Position numbers and translations under genes: made by a program | Origin: Streptomyces kronopolitis | GTDB lineage: Bacteria > Actinomycetota > Actinomycetes > Streptomycetales > Streptomycetaceae | DNA: 64,000 bases | Direction: 5' to 3' | Assembly: GCF_014646275.1 (NCBI RefSeq) | Contig: NZ_BMND01000009.1 | Span: forward strand, 62,001 to 126,000 | Notes under the pieces: generated by a model | Databases searched by the model: none | The model's input: only the letters and a program-made list of their open reading frames with translations | Told to the model about the DNA's origin: nothing | Part shown: positions 27,130-35,005 of the stretch, piece after piece | Layout: each line of letters begins with the position of its first letter | Numbering within the stretch: position 1 is the stretch's first letter

Positions 27130-27164
27130 CCGCCCGGCTCCAGACAGGCCATCGAGCCGGGCGG
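27130..27164. repeat. Perfect 11-bp inverted repeat
   Basis: CCGCCCGGCTC at 27130-27140 pairs with its exact complement at 27154-27164 across a 13-base loop. It lies between the toxin island and the tRNA terminator and could be a second terminator; no poly-U follows. Confidence 0.45.
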
Positions 27165-27210
27165 CCAAGCGCCACTGTGCGCCGGATGCGGGCCGAAGGT
27201 AGATCTTCAC

Positions 27211-27256
27211 GCACGTCAGCGGGCTGCGACCATGTGGTCGCAGCCCGCTGATGTGC
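27211..27256 (-). terminator. Very long hairpin terminator of tRNA-Leu
   Basis: Arms 27211-27232 and 27235-27256 are complementary over 22 bp with a single G/T mismatch (27215/27252) and almost no loop. It starts 12 bases past the tRNA 3' end on the minus strand. It also blocks plus-strand transcription coming from the toxin island. Confidence 0.85.
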
Positions 27257-27267
27257 ACTTCTTTGTG

Positions 27268-27352
27268 TGTCCGAGGGGGGACTTGAACCCCCACGCCCGA
27301 TAAAGGGCACTAGCACCTCAAGCTAGCGCGTCTGCCATTCCGCCACCCGGAC
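27268..27352 (-). tRNA. tRNA-Leu (anticodon GAG)
   Basis: The minus strand folds into an 85-base class II tRNA. The acceptor stem is GTCCGGG (27352-27346) with CTCGGAC (27275-27269). Loop TTGAGGT is closed by CTAGC/GCTAG, giving anticodon GAG (27319-27317). There is a long variable arm (TGCCCTTTATCGGGC) and T-loop GGTTCAAGTCC. The discriminator is A and CCA is not encoded. It decodes CUC/CUU. It marks the right-hand edge of the RHS island. No duplicated 3' tRNA segment is seen elsewhere in the window, so integration at this tRNA is not proven. Confidence 0.97.
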
Positions 27353-27445
27353 TAGGTGTGATCGTCACGGGGCGTTCCCCGCGGCGACATGGATAACAAT
27401 ACCAAGGTTTCGGAGTGCCCTTCACCTGCGTATCCCGGTGCCACA

Positions 27446-27458
27446 TAACCTCGATTTA
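27446..27458 (+). promoter_or_regulatory. -10 element placed for a leaderless DUF2254 transcript
   Basis: TAACCT at 27446-27451 lies six bases before the ATG at 27458, with no SD in between; TTCACC at 27421-27426 is a weak -35 candidate. The arrangement repeats that seen at mutA. Confidence 0.4.
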
Positions 27459-28792
27459 TGGGCAATAAGGTACACATCGCGCATATCGATGGTCCGCGCA
27501 GGCCAAAAGCGCTTTCGCCGTTGCGGGAGCATCTGCGGGACACCTTCTGGTTCGCCCCCATGGCGGGGCTGGTGTGTGCGGTCCTGCTGTGGTGGGCGGC
27601 CGGCGCACTGGACGAGGAGATCCTCGCGCATCTGCACCGGGTCAATGCCTACGCGGAGATCCGTGAGCTGGTCGCGCTCACCGAGGACACCAAGGTCATC
27701 GTGACGACGATCAGCTCGGCGATGTTGACCTTCATCGGCGTGGTCTTCAGCATTTCGCTGGTCGCGCTGCAGATGGCGAGCGGTCAGCGCACCCCGCGGG
27801 TGGTGCGGATCTTCATCCGCAGCCGGATCAGCAAGCTCACCTTCACGGTCTTTCTCGCGACCTTCCTGTTCTCGCTGCTGGTGCTCACCTCCTTCGAGAG
27901 TGAGCGGAGCGCACGGCAGGTGACCTCGGTGCCCCTGGTGCAGACGCTGATGACGTTGCTGCTGGTGGGGCTGAGCCTGGTGCTGTTCGTCGTCTATGTG
28001 TCCGCCACGCTGCGGCTGATGCAGGTGGGGCCGGTGGTCGACCGCATCGCCCGGGAGGCGCTGCGGATGCTGGAGCGGCAGGGGACGGGGGCGGAGGGCG
28101 CGGGATCCGGGGTGCCGGAGGGGCCTGAGACAGGGCGTGTGGCGCATGAGGGGCGGGCCGGGGTGCTGAAGGATGTGCATGTGGCCCGGCTGGTGCGGGT
28201 GGCGCGGCGGCACGGGGTGGTCCTGCGGCTGATCCCGCGGACCGGGGACTTCGTGCTGCCGGGGACGCCGGTGCTCGCGGTGCACGGCGGGGCAGCGCCA
28301 CCGCGGCGGGCGCTGCGGTACACGGTGTCGGTGGGGATGGAACGGACCTTTCACCAGGATCTCGGGCTCGGCCTGCGGCAGTTGTCGGACATCGCGCTGC
28401 GGGCGCTGTCGCCGGCGGTGAACGATCCGACCACGGCCGTGCAATGCCTGGACCGGATCGTGCAGATTCTGGCGGCGGTGGCGCCGCTGCCGCTCGGGAC
28501 GGTCCAGCACCGGGACCGCCGGGGTGCGGTGCGGCTGACGCAGAGCATTCCGGGCTGGACGGATCTGGTGGATCTGGGCCTGACCGAGATCCGGGTGGCC
28601 GCGGTGTCCGGCCCGCAGGTCAGCCGGCGGCTCCTGGCCGGGATCGACGATCTGCTGCTGCTCGTGCCGCGGGATCGGCAGCAGCCGCTGGTGCGGCACC
28701 GCACGCTGCTCCTCCAGGCGATCGAGCGTGCGGCACCCTCGCCGTCGGACCGGCGGTTCGCCTCGCATCCGGACCGGCAGGGGATCGGATAG
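27458..28792 (+). CDS. DUF2254 membrane protein
   Basis: A 444-residue protein with about four membrane segments in the first 210 residues (FWFAPMAGLVCAVLLWWAAG, SSAMLTFIGVVFSISLVALQ, LTFTVFLATFLFSLLVLTSF, TLMTLLLVGLSLVLFVVYV) and a soluble C-terminal part. The QMASGQRTPRVVRIF motif and the ALSPAVNDPTTAVQCLDRI stretch are typical of DUF2254, a bacterial inner-membrane family of unknown function. The N-terminal start lacks an SD and may be leaderless. It is transcribed away from tRNA-Leu and converges on the aldehyde dehydrogenase gene. Confidence 0.85.
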   Translation: MGNKVHIAHIDGPRRPKALSPLREHLRDTFWFAPMAGLVCAVLLWWAAGALDEEILAHLHRVNAYAEIRELVALTEDTKVIVTTISSAMLTFIGVVFSISLVALQMASGQRTPRVVRIFIRSRISKLTFTVFLATFLFSLLVLTSFESERSARQVTSVPLVQTLMTLLLVGLSLVLFVVYVSATLRLMQVGPVVDRIAREALRMLERQGTGAEGAGSGVPEGPETGRVAHEGRAGVLKDVHVARLVRVARRHGVVLRLIPRTGDFVLPGTPVLAVHGGAAPPRRALRYTVSVGMERTFHQDLGLGLRQLSDIALRALSPAVNDPTTAVQCLDRIVQILAAVAPLPLGTVQHRDRRGAVRLTQSIPGWTDLVDLGLTEIRVAAVSGPQVSRRLLAGIDDLLLLVPRDRQQPLVRHRTLLLQAIERAAPSPSDRRFASHPDRQGIG

Positions 28793-28819
28793 GCGGACGT
28801 CGGGCGTGCCCGCGTCCGC
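28793..28819. terminator. Weak hairpin between DUF2254 and aldehyde dehydrogenase genes
   Basis: GCGGACG (28793-28799) and CGTCCGC (28813-28819) form a 7-bp stem directly after the DUF2254 stop, between convergent genes. Confidence 0.4.
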
Positions 28820-28850
28820 TGCCCGCCCGGAGCGCCGGGCCGGCGGTCCG

Positions 28851-30446
28851 CTACGGCATCAGGTGATAGTCCGGGAAGTTGCCCGGCAGGCGTTCGGTGG
28901 ACGGGCCCTCGGTCACCGCGCGGACCAGGAGTTCGCCACCCACGAACGCGCCGCTCCAGGAGTTGCCGAAGCCGCCGAACAGCTCGTCGCGGTCGCCGCG
29001 GGAGCGGGGCTTGCCGTGGCCGACCTTGAAGGCGCGGATCTGCGGGGCGAGGCGGTCGTAGGTGTCCTTGTCGTCGCAGGACAGGCTGGCGACGAGGGCG
29101 CCGTTGCTGGCGTTCATGGCGGTGAGCAGCTCGGCCTCGGTGTCGACGGGCACGATCGTGTCGACGGGGCCGAAGGGCTCGGAATGGTGGAGCGGGGAGG
29201 AGGAGGGCGGGGCCAGCAGCGTGGTGGGCGGGAAGTAGGCCGAGGTGTCCTGGGAGGGCAGGAAGCGGCCGTCGGCGAGGCTGCCCCGGTGCAGGGGGAC
29301 GGCGCCCCGGGTGATCGCCTCGGAGGTGAGGTCGGCCAGCTCCTTGGCCTTGCCGGCGTTGATCAGCGGGCCGAAGTCGAGTTCCGGGAGCGGGTCCGCG
29401 GGATCGGCGACGGCCAGCGGGTGTCCGAAGCGCACGCTGCGGACCGCCGGGAGATAGGCGGTGAGGAAGTCGGCGAAGGCCTCGCGCTGGACGACGAAGC
29501 GGGGGTAGGCGGTGCAGCGCTGCTTGGCGTAGTCGAAGGTCTTGCGCAGCAGCGGCGTCAGGGCCTGCCAGTCGCTGAAGTTCCAGATGCCCCAGGTGTT
29601 GAGGCCCTCCTGTTCGAGGATGTGGCGTTTGCCGAGGTCGGCGACGGCGGTGGCGACCCGGGCGCCGGTGTCCCGCCCGCCGACGAAGGAGACGCAGCCG
29701 ATCTCGGGCGAGCGGACCAGGGCGGGCGACAACTCCTTGCCGCTGCCGCTGACGAGGGTGACCGGCACCCCCTCGCGGGCGGCCAGGGCGCAGGCGAGGG
29801 TCAGACACACCAGGCCGCCGTCGGTGGGGGTCTTGGCCATCACCGCGTTGCCGGCCAGTGCCTGCACCAGCATCGCGTGGATCAGCACCGACATCGGATA
29901 GTTCCAGCTGGCGATGTTGCTGACCGGGCCGGGCAGCGGGGTGCGGTCGGCGAGCATCCGCTCGATCTCGGTGACGTACCAGCGGACGCCGTCGATGGCG
30001 CGGTCGACGTCGGCCTGGGCGAGCTTCCAGGGCTTGCCGATCTCCCAGACCAGGAGCAGGGCGAGCAGTTCACGGTGCTCGGTCAGCGCGTCGAGGGTGG
30101 CGGAGATCCGGGCCTTGCGCTCGGTCAACGGGACCTCGCGCCAGGCCCGGTGCTGGTCGAGGGAGGCCCGTACGGCGTGCAGGGCGGCGTCCGCGTCCAG
30201 GCGGGGCGGGCCGGCGATGGGGGTGCCGTCGACGGGGCTGGTGGCGGGCAGCGGATCGCCGTCCGGGTGCCAGGCGCCGGCCCAGAGGTTCAGGGCCCGG
30301 TCGTCGCGGAACGCCTCAGGGGCCGCGGCCAGGCTGCGCTGCCAGGCGTCCTGCCAGGCGGTACCGGGCTTGAGAACGAGCGTGGGGGCGGGGGTGGTGT
30401 GCGCGTCCCGCTGCGCGTTCGGGGTGGACGGGGAGGTGGGGGCCAT
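28851..30446 (-). CDS. Divergent aldehyde dehydrogenase family protein
   Basis: A 531-residue member of the aldehyde dehydrogenase superfamily with an N-terminal extension of about 50 residues. Visible landmarks are GPVSNIASWNYPMSVLIHAM, SFVGGRDTGARVA in the cofactor domain, the LEQEGLNTWG Glu motif in place of the usual LELGGK, the catalytic Cys in KQRCTAYPR (about residue 311) and SEPFGPVDTIV. The departures from LELGGKNP and GQ-x-C indicate a distinct subfamily; the substrate cannot be assigned. The ATG has GGAG six bases upstream. It stands alone, convergent with DUF2254. Confidence 0.8.
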   Translation of the reverse strand: MAPTSPSTPNAQRDAHTTPAPTLVLKPGTAWQDAWQRSLAAAPEAFRDDRALNLWAGAWHPDGDPLPATSPVDGTPIAGPPRLDADAALHAVRASLDQHRAWREVPLTERKARISATLDALTEHRELLALLLVWEIGKPWKLAQADVDRAIDGVRWYVTEIERMLADRTPLPGPVSNIASWNYPMSVLIHAMLVQALAGNAVMAKTPTDGGLVCLTLACALAAREGVPVTLVSGSGKELSPALVRSPEIGCVSFVGGRDTGARVATAVADLGKRHILEQEGLNTWGIWNFSDWQALTPLLRKTFDYAKQRCTAYPRFVVQREAFADFLTAYLPAVRSVRFGHPLAVADPADPLPELDFGPLINAGKAKELADLTSEAITRGAVPLHRGSLADGRFLPSQDTSAYFPPTTLLAPPSSSPLHHSEPFGPVDTIVPVDTEAELLTAMNASNGALVASLSCDDKDTYDRLAPQIRAFKVGHGKPRSRGDRDELFGGFGNSWSGAFVGGELLVRAVTEGPSTERLPGNFPDYHLMP

Positions 30447-30906
30447 CGTTGTCTCCGCTCTCGGTGCACGGCCGGAGGGGCAGGGTGGTGGCGCTCGGCG
30501 GTCCCCGGGGGACCGCGCTACTGGACGGTAGTGGGCATGCGGGCACCGCGGGACGGTCCGGCGTCAGGTATGGCGAGTGTCACTCGGCCCGGGCGACGGG
30601 GCCACCCGGGTGAGGCGGTCGGGGTGGGTGGGGTGGTGGGTGTGCGAGGGACGCGCGACGGCGGGCGGGGTGGCCGATGGCTGATGTGGCTGCGGGGGGA
30701 CGGCCGGTGGCCGAGGGGTGGAGGCGCCGTACGAGACGGCCGGTGGGTGACGGGGTACAGAGGCGCCCGGATTCGTGGCCGTACTCGGTGGAGCGGATAC
30801 CCCGAGCCGTACTCAGTGCAGCCAGGCACCCCGGGCACGAGCGGGGTCCCCCATGCCCAGATGGTTCACCAAGTCACCCCGGAAGAAGGGGAGTTGCTAC
30901 ACGCGA
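30447..30906. other. Intergenic region upstream of the aldehyde dehydrogenase
   Basis: About 460 bases with no gene that I can support. Frames are Pro/Arg-rich and lack ribosome-binding sites. The part nearest 30447 must carry the aldehyde dehydrogenase promoter; the far end contains the chorismate mutase terminator. Confidence 0.4.
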
Positions 30907-30940
30907 GGAGGGGCGAGCAGCCCCCACCACTCGCCCCTCC
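30907..30940 (-). terminator. Hairpin terminator of the chorismate mutase gene
   Basis: GGAGGGGCGAG (30907-30917) pairs perfectly with CTCGCCCCTCC (30930-30940), 11 bp with a 12-base loop, about 20 bases past the stop of the minus-strand gene. Confidence 0.75.
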
Positions 30941-30961
30941 CCCACGACGAAAGCCCCGCAC

Positions 30962-31339
30962 TCAGCCCGCAGCCGGTTCGGTGCGCTCCTCCGCCTCTTC
31001 CTGGGTGCGGTCGGCGATCGCCCGGTGGTGGCGGACCACTTCGCCGATGATGAAGTTGAGGAACTTCTCGGCGAAGGCCGGGTCCAGCCTGGCGTCCTCG
31101 GCCAGGCGGCGCAGCCGTTCGATCTGTGCGGCCTCGCGGGCCGGGTCGGCGGGCGGCAGGTGGTGGCGGGCCTTGAGTTCGCCGACCTGCTGGGTGCACT
31201 TGAAGCGCTCGGCGAGCAGATGCACCAGGGCGGCGTCGAGGTTGTCGATGCTGCCGCGCAGGTAGCGCAGCTGCTCGCGGGCCGCCTCGTCAGCGACGGA
31301 GGCCGCGTCGCCGGCCGCCGGTGCTGTCCCTTCGCTCAT
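30962..31339 (-). CDS. Chorismate mutase, AroQ type
   Basis: A 125-residue all-helical protein with the AroQ pattern. LRGSIDNLDAALVHLLAERF supplies the N-terminal Arg, and QVGELKARHHLP supplies the Lys; the AQIERLRRLAEDA helix and FLNFIIGEVVRHHR follow. It converts chorismate to prephenate for Phe/Tyr synthesis. No signal peptide, so it is the cytoplasmic form. The ATG at 31339 begins a hydrophilic Ala-rich lead of 20 residues; the SD is weak. It is a single gene with its own terminator. Confidence 0.9.
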   Translation of the reverse strand: MSEGTAPAAGDAASVADEAAREQLRYLRGSIDNLDAALVHLLAERFKCTQQVGELKARHHLPPADPAREAAQIERLRRLAEDARLDPAFAEKFLNFIIGEVVRHHRAIADRTQEEAEERTEPAAG

Positions 31340-31912
31340 GTGCGTCTCGCCATTCGTGATTCGTGGTCGGTCGGTGCCCGGTGCGGGTGGTGCTGCCGGT
31401 ACATCGGGGTGATCAGCACGATCGGGATGATCAGAGTGATCCACAGGCACATTACCCGGACGCCGGGGCTCGACCGGGGGTGATCTCACGGAGCGGAACG
31501 ACGGGAGCCCGGGCCGGGGGTCACGGGTGGGGAGCCGCTCCGAGCAGGGGCGCGGCGGCCGGGCAGAGGCCGGGGCGGCGCGGGCGGGGAGGGTGCGCGG
31601 GTGCTTCGAGAGGGGCGCGCGATCGGCTCGGCCGCGGGCTCGCGCACCGGGCCGACAAGGCGAACGCCCGATGACGGGACCCCCCACAGATCCCGCCACC
31701 GGGCCGCTTCACCGCGGGCCGATTCACTCGTTCGGCCCCGGCTCAGGCATATACCCAGGCTGTCGCCCGGCCATCCCTCCTCCGCCGCATGTACGTAATT
31801 CCCGCTGTCTTTTCGGAACTCCGGGCGCCGGAGGGAATCACCTGCCACAATGCGGCCGATCGAACCGGGCGGCCGACCGACCCTCGGCTGCGGACAGCGC
31901 AGGGGGCGCCGT
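31340..31912. other. Intergenic region between chorismate mutase and the FAD monooxygenase
   Basis: A 573-base divergent upstream region. It has a tandem ATTCGTGATTCGTG repeat near 31352 and several GATC-centred repeats around 31410-31445, but no gene or regulatory element that I can name. The length is unusual for this compact genome. Confidence 0.35.
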
Positions 31913-33277
31913 ATGAGCACGCACCGCATGACGATCGCAGGGGCCGATGTCGCCGTCGTGGGCGGCAGCATCGCCGGATGCGCCGCGGCACTGGCCGCCC
32001 ATCGCGCCGGCGCCGGCCGGATCACCCTCCACGAACGCACCGCGGGTCTGCTCGCGGACCGGGGAGTCGGCCTCGTGGTGCACGATGCCCGGTACGCCGA
32101 ACTCGCGGCGGCCGGGTATCTGGACACCTCGATGCCGTGGGCGCAGCTGACCACCCGCCGCTGGTACGTCCGTGACGGCGCCGCCCCGCTCGGCCGCCAG
32201 ATCGCCGTCCAGCCCTTCCCGTTCCGCTCGTACTGCTGGGGCCCGCTCTGGCGGGAGTTACGTCAACGACTGCCGCAGGACACGGTGTTCCGGCCGGGGA
32301 CCCGGGTGGCGGGGGTGGACGGCGACGCGGACGGGGCGGTGCTGCGTTTCGGGGGCGACGGGGGTGGCGACGGGAGCGGTGCCGCGGCCTCGGGCGCTTC
32401 GGGCGCCGGCGGGGCGGACGGCCGCGCCGCCGGTGGGGACCGTTCGGAGCGCTTCGATCTGGTCATCGGTGCGGACGGCTATCGCTCGGTGGTACGCGAA
32501 GCCGCGTTCCCCGGTGTCCGGCCCGACTACGCCGGTTATCTGGCCTGGCGGGGCACTGTGCCGGCCGACCGGATGGCGGCGCTGGACTGTCCCGGCCTGC
32601 CGTCCGAACCGTGGGCGGAGGAGGACTGCGTCTACGGCGTCTTCCCCGGCGGGCACGTCATCATCTACCGCATCCCCGACGGCCGCGGCGGACTGCGCGC
32701 CAACTGGGTGCTGTACACCGCGCCGCCCGAGGACCTCGACCTCGGGCCGGACGCCCCCGCGGGGCTGCCGCCCGGCGCCCTCACCGACGCGCTGCACGAC
32801 CATCTCCGGTACGTCACGGGCGAGTTGCTGCCGCCGTACTGGGGTGGGCTGATGCGGTTGACGACCCGTCAGGAGCTGTTCCTCCAGCCCATGTACGACT
32901 TCACGGCGCCGCGCTACACGTCCGGCCGGCTGCTGCTCGCGGGCGATGCCGCCACCGTCGCCCGGCCGCACACCGGCGGCGGCGCGGTCAAGGCGCTCCA
33001 GGACGCCGCCGCGCTGGAGGCCGCGCTGCGGGCCCTGCCGGAGCGGCCGGACGCCCTGGAGGAGTACGGCGCCGAGCGGGGCAGGACCGGCCGGAGCATG
33101 GTCGAGCTGGGGCGGCGGCTGGGACGGGCGTTCGTCCAGGACACCCCGGACTGGCGGACGCTGGACCAGGCCGGGCTGGAGGCGGCCTGGGCCGCGGCCG
33201 ACGGCTCGGGCGCCTTCGGCGGCCGGGAGCTGAAGGAGGCGGGGAAGGAGGCGGCGCCCGGCGGGCCGGGGCGCTGA
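31913..33277 (+). CDS. FAD-dependent aromatic-ring monooxygenase-like protein
   Basis: A 454-residue flavoprotein of the class A hydroxylase type. It has N-terminal GxGxxG-like VAVVGGSIAGCAAALAAHRA, the central DG motif in VIGADGYRSVVREAAF and the C-terminal GD motif LLLAGDAATVARPHTGGGA. The middle region (YLAWRGTVP, VIIYRIPDG) recalls 2,6-dihydroxypyridine hydroxylase-like enzymes. A Gly/Ala/Asp-rich insertion of about 35 residues near residue 150 interrupts the FAD domain and is a likely disordered loop. The ATG at 31913 has AGGGGG upstream. Substrate unknown; it has no linked pathway genes. Confidence 0.8.
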   Translation: MSTHRMTIAGADVAVVGGSIAGCAAALAAHRAGAGRITLHERTAGLLADRGVGLVVHDARYAELAAAGYLDTSMPWAQLTTRRWYVRDGAAPLGRQIAVQPFPFRSYCWGPLWRELRQRLPQDTVFRPGTRVAGVDGDADGAVLRFGGDGGGDGSGAAASGASGAGGADGRAAGGDRSERFDLVIGADGYRSVVREAAFPGVRPDYAGYLAWRGTVPADRMAALDCPGLPSEPWAEEDCVYGVFPGGHVIIYRIPDGRGGLRANWVLYTAPPEDLDLGPDAPAGLPPGALTDALHDHLRYVTGELLPPYWGGLMRLTTRQELFLQPMYDFTAPRYTSGRLLLAGDAATVARPHTGGGAVKALQDAAALEAALRALPERPDALEEYGAERGRTGRSMVELGRRLGRAFVQDTPDWRTLDQAGLEAAWAAADGSGAFGGRELKEAGKEAAPGGPGR

Positions 33278-33444
33278 GGCCGGGGCCGTGGCCCGTGCGG
33301 GAGAATGAGGAGGCCGGGCGGGGCGGGGCCGTCGTGGGGCACCACGCGCCCGCACCGCACGGCAGCCGCCGCACTCCGGACCGCTTCGGCTGTCCGCCGC
33401 TACGCCACCGGGTCCAGGGCCGGTGAGGACGGGACTGATCAGAC

Positions 33445-34329
33445 ATGGGACGGGTCACCGAGCGACGCCGCGTCATCCGCATCCGCGACGGTGTCGCGAG
33501 CACCCGTCCGGACACCCTCGTCGCCGAGGAGCCGATGGAGATCCGGCTCGGCGGCAAGCCGCTGGCGATCACGATGCGCACGCCGGGTGACGATTTCGCT
33601 CTCGCCGCCGGATTCCTGGTCAGCGAGGGGGTCCTGGCGCGCGCCGACGAGCTGGCGCACATCGTCTACTGCGCGGGGGCGACCACCCCGGACCCCTCCC
33701 CCGCGGGCGAGGCCGGGAGCGGGGAGGGGATGAACTCCTACAACGTGGTGGATGTGCGGCTCGCGGACGGGGTGCCGGTCCCGGACATCACCCTGGAGCG
33801 CAACGTCTATACGACGTCGTCGTGCGGGCTGTGCGGCAAGGCCAGCCTGGACGCGGTGCGCACCCGCACCCGCTGGCCGCTGGACGCCGGCCCCGGCGCC
33901 CCGGTCCGGGTCACGCCGGCGACGCTGGCCGCGCTGCCCGACCGGCTGCGGGCCGCCCAGCGGGTGTTCGAGCGGACCGGGGGGCTGCATGCCGCGGCGC
34001 TGTTCACGGTGGACGGTGACCTGCTGGACATCCGGGAGGACGTGGGGCGGCACAACGCCGTCGACAAGATCATCGGCCGGGCGCTGCAGGAGGGGCGGCT
34101 GCCGCTGTCCTCGTGTGTGCTGATGGTCTCCGGGCGGGCCTCGTTCGAGCTGGCGCAGAAGGCCGTGATGGCGGGCATTCCGGTGCTGGCCGCGGTCTCG
34201 GCGCCGTCCTCGCTCGCCGTCGACCTGGCCGCCGAGACCGGGCTGACCCTGATCGGGTTTCTGCGCGGCTCCTCGATGAACGTGTACGCGGGCGAGCACC
34301 GGGTGGCGGTGCCGGGAGCGGCCGGATAG
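33445..34329 (+). CDS. fdhD: Formate dehydrogenase accessory sulfurtransferase FdhD
   Basis: A 294-residue FdhD protein. It has the N-terminal substrate-binding pattern (EEPMEIRLGGKPLAITMRTP, DDFALAAGFLVSEG), the Cys motif SSCGLCGKASLDAV near residue 126, and the ILDIREDVGRHNAVDKIIG-like segment (DLLDIREDVGRHNAVDKII). FdhD carries sulfur from IscS to the molybdenum cofactor of formate dehydrogenases. No formate dehydrogenase subunit is in this window, so its client is elsewhere. The SD is weak (GAGG is 16 bases away). Residues 80-100 include a PSPAGEAGSGEG insert typical of Streptomyces copies. Confidence 0.94.
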   Translation: MGRVTERRRVIRIRDGVASTRPDTLVAEEPMEIRLGGKPLAITMRTPGDDFALAAGFLVSEGVLARADELAHIVYCAGATTPDPSPAGEAGSGEGMNSYNVVDVRLADGVPVPDITLERNVYTTSSCGLCGKASLDAVRTRTRWPLDAGPGAPVRVTPATLAALPDRLRAAQRVFERTGGLHAAALFTVDGDLLDIREDVGRHNAVDKIIGRALQEGRLPLSSCVLMVSGRASFELAQKAVMAGIPVLAAVSAPSSLAVDLAAETGLTLIGFLRGSSMNVYAGEHRVAVPGAAG

Positions 34330-34422
34330 GTCCGCGGCGGGCCGGTCCGGGGACGGGTTGCCGCGGCGGCGGCCTGCGGGTGACGCCCGACGGCCGGTCG
34401 CACAGAATCCCGCCGCCGGGAG

Positions 34423-34866
34423 TCACTCCCCGGGCAGCGCGATCCGGGTGAGCAGGGCGATCAGCTGCTCGCGTTCGGCGGGGGTCAGGGCGGCGGTCAG
34501 TTCCGCGTTGGCCCGGTCGCCGAGCCGCTGGGTGCGGCGCAGCCGCCGCCGGCCGTCGGCGGAGATCTCGACGGCGTTCTTGCGCCGGTCGCCCGGGTCG
34601 GGGGTGCGGGTCACCAGCCCGTCCCGCTGGAGGTCGTTGACGAGCGCGACCATGTCCTTGGGGTCGATGCCCAGCGTCCGGCCCAGCTCCGCCTGGGAGA
34701 CCGGGCCGAGTTCGGCGACCGCCGACAGCACGGCGTGGTGCATCATCCGCATGCCCTCGGCGGCCAAAGCGTCAGCGACGAGCCGGTGTCCTCGGGCGGC
34801 GGCGCGGCCGAGCAGCCAGCTGGGGAGCGCGCGGATGCGGCTGGGGGCGTAGGGGAGGTCGGACAT
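34423..34866 (-). CDS. MarR-family transcriptional regulator
   Basis: A 147-residue winged-helix regulator. AVLSAVAELGPVSQAELGRT and IDPKDMVALVNDLQRDGLV form the HTH; the wing contains TRTPDPGDRRKNAVEIS. The ATG at 34866 is inside the divergent promoter region shared with a zinc-binding dehydrogenase-type oxidoreductase. A perfect palindrome at 34924-34938 is the probable operator. The divergent arrangement suggests that it represses itself and the oxidoreductase and is relieved by a quinone or electrophile; there is no Cys pair that would prove redox sensing. Confidence 0.9.
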   Translation of the reverse strand: MSDLPYAPSRIRALPSWLLGRAAARGHRLVADALAAEGMRMMHHAVLSAVAELGPVSQAELGRTLGIDPKDMVALVNDLQRDGLVTRTPDPGDRRKNAVEISADGRRRLRRTQRLGDRANAELTAALTPAEREQLIALLTRIALPGE

Positions 34867-34923
34867 GGGACCACCGTACCCGGGAATCATGGGGAGTCCC
34901 TACGAAAAAACATGGGTGACACC

Positions 34924-34938
34924 AACGGGTTTCCCGTT
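34924..34938. promoter_or_regulatory. Probable MarR operator
   Basis: AACGGG-TTT-CCCGTT is a perfect inverted repeat with 6-bp arms midway between the divergent MarR and oxidoreductase starts, followed directly by TTATCG. TTGG-GCCAT-CCAA just downstream is a second, weaker dyad. Confidence 0.6.
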
Positions 34939-35005
34939 ATCGTTGGGCCATCCAATGACATCCGGCGGTGTGTGCCGACCGGAGACATCGTCCAGGAGGT
35001 GGCCC

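Larger units (their letters stand above)
26758..27210. other. Intergenic region between immunity gene and tRNA-Leu, hairpin-rich
   Basis: About 450 bases contain no gene that I can support. Frames in both strands are Arg/Pro-rich and lack ribosome-binding sites. Two perfect hairpins (26927-26961 and 27130-27164) are the only clear structures. The region may be the eroded edge of the mobile toxin island. Confidence 0.4.

Noticed and set aside
27268..27352. tRNA-Leu as a proven integration site of the toxin island
   Set aside because: No repeat of the tRNA 3' end and no integrase is found in the window; kept only as a possibility.
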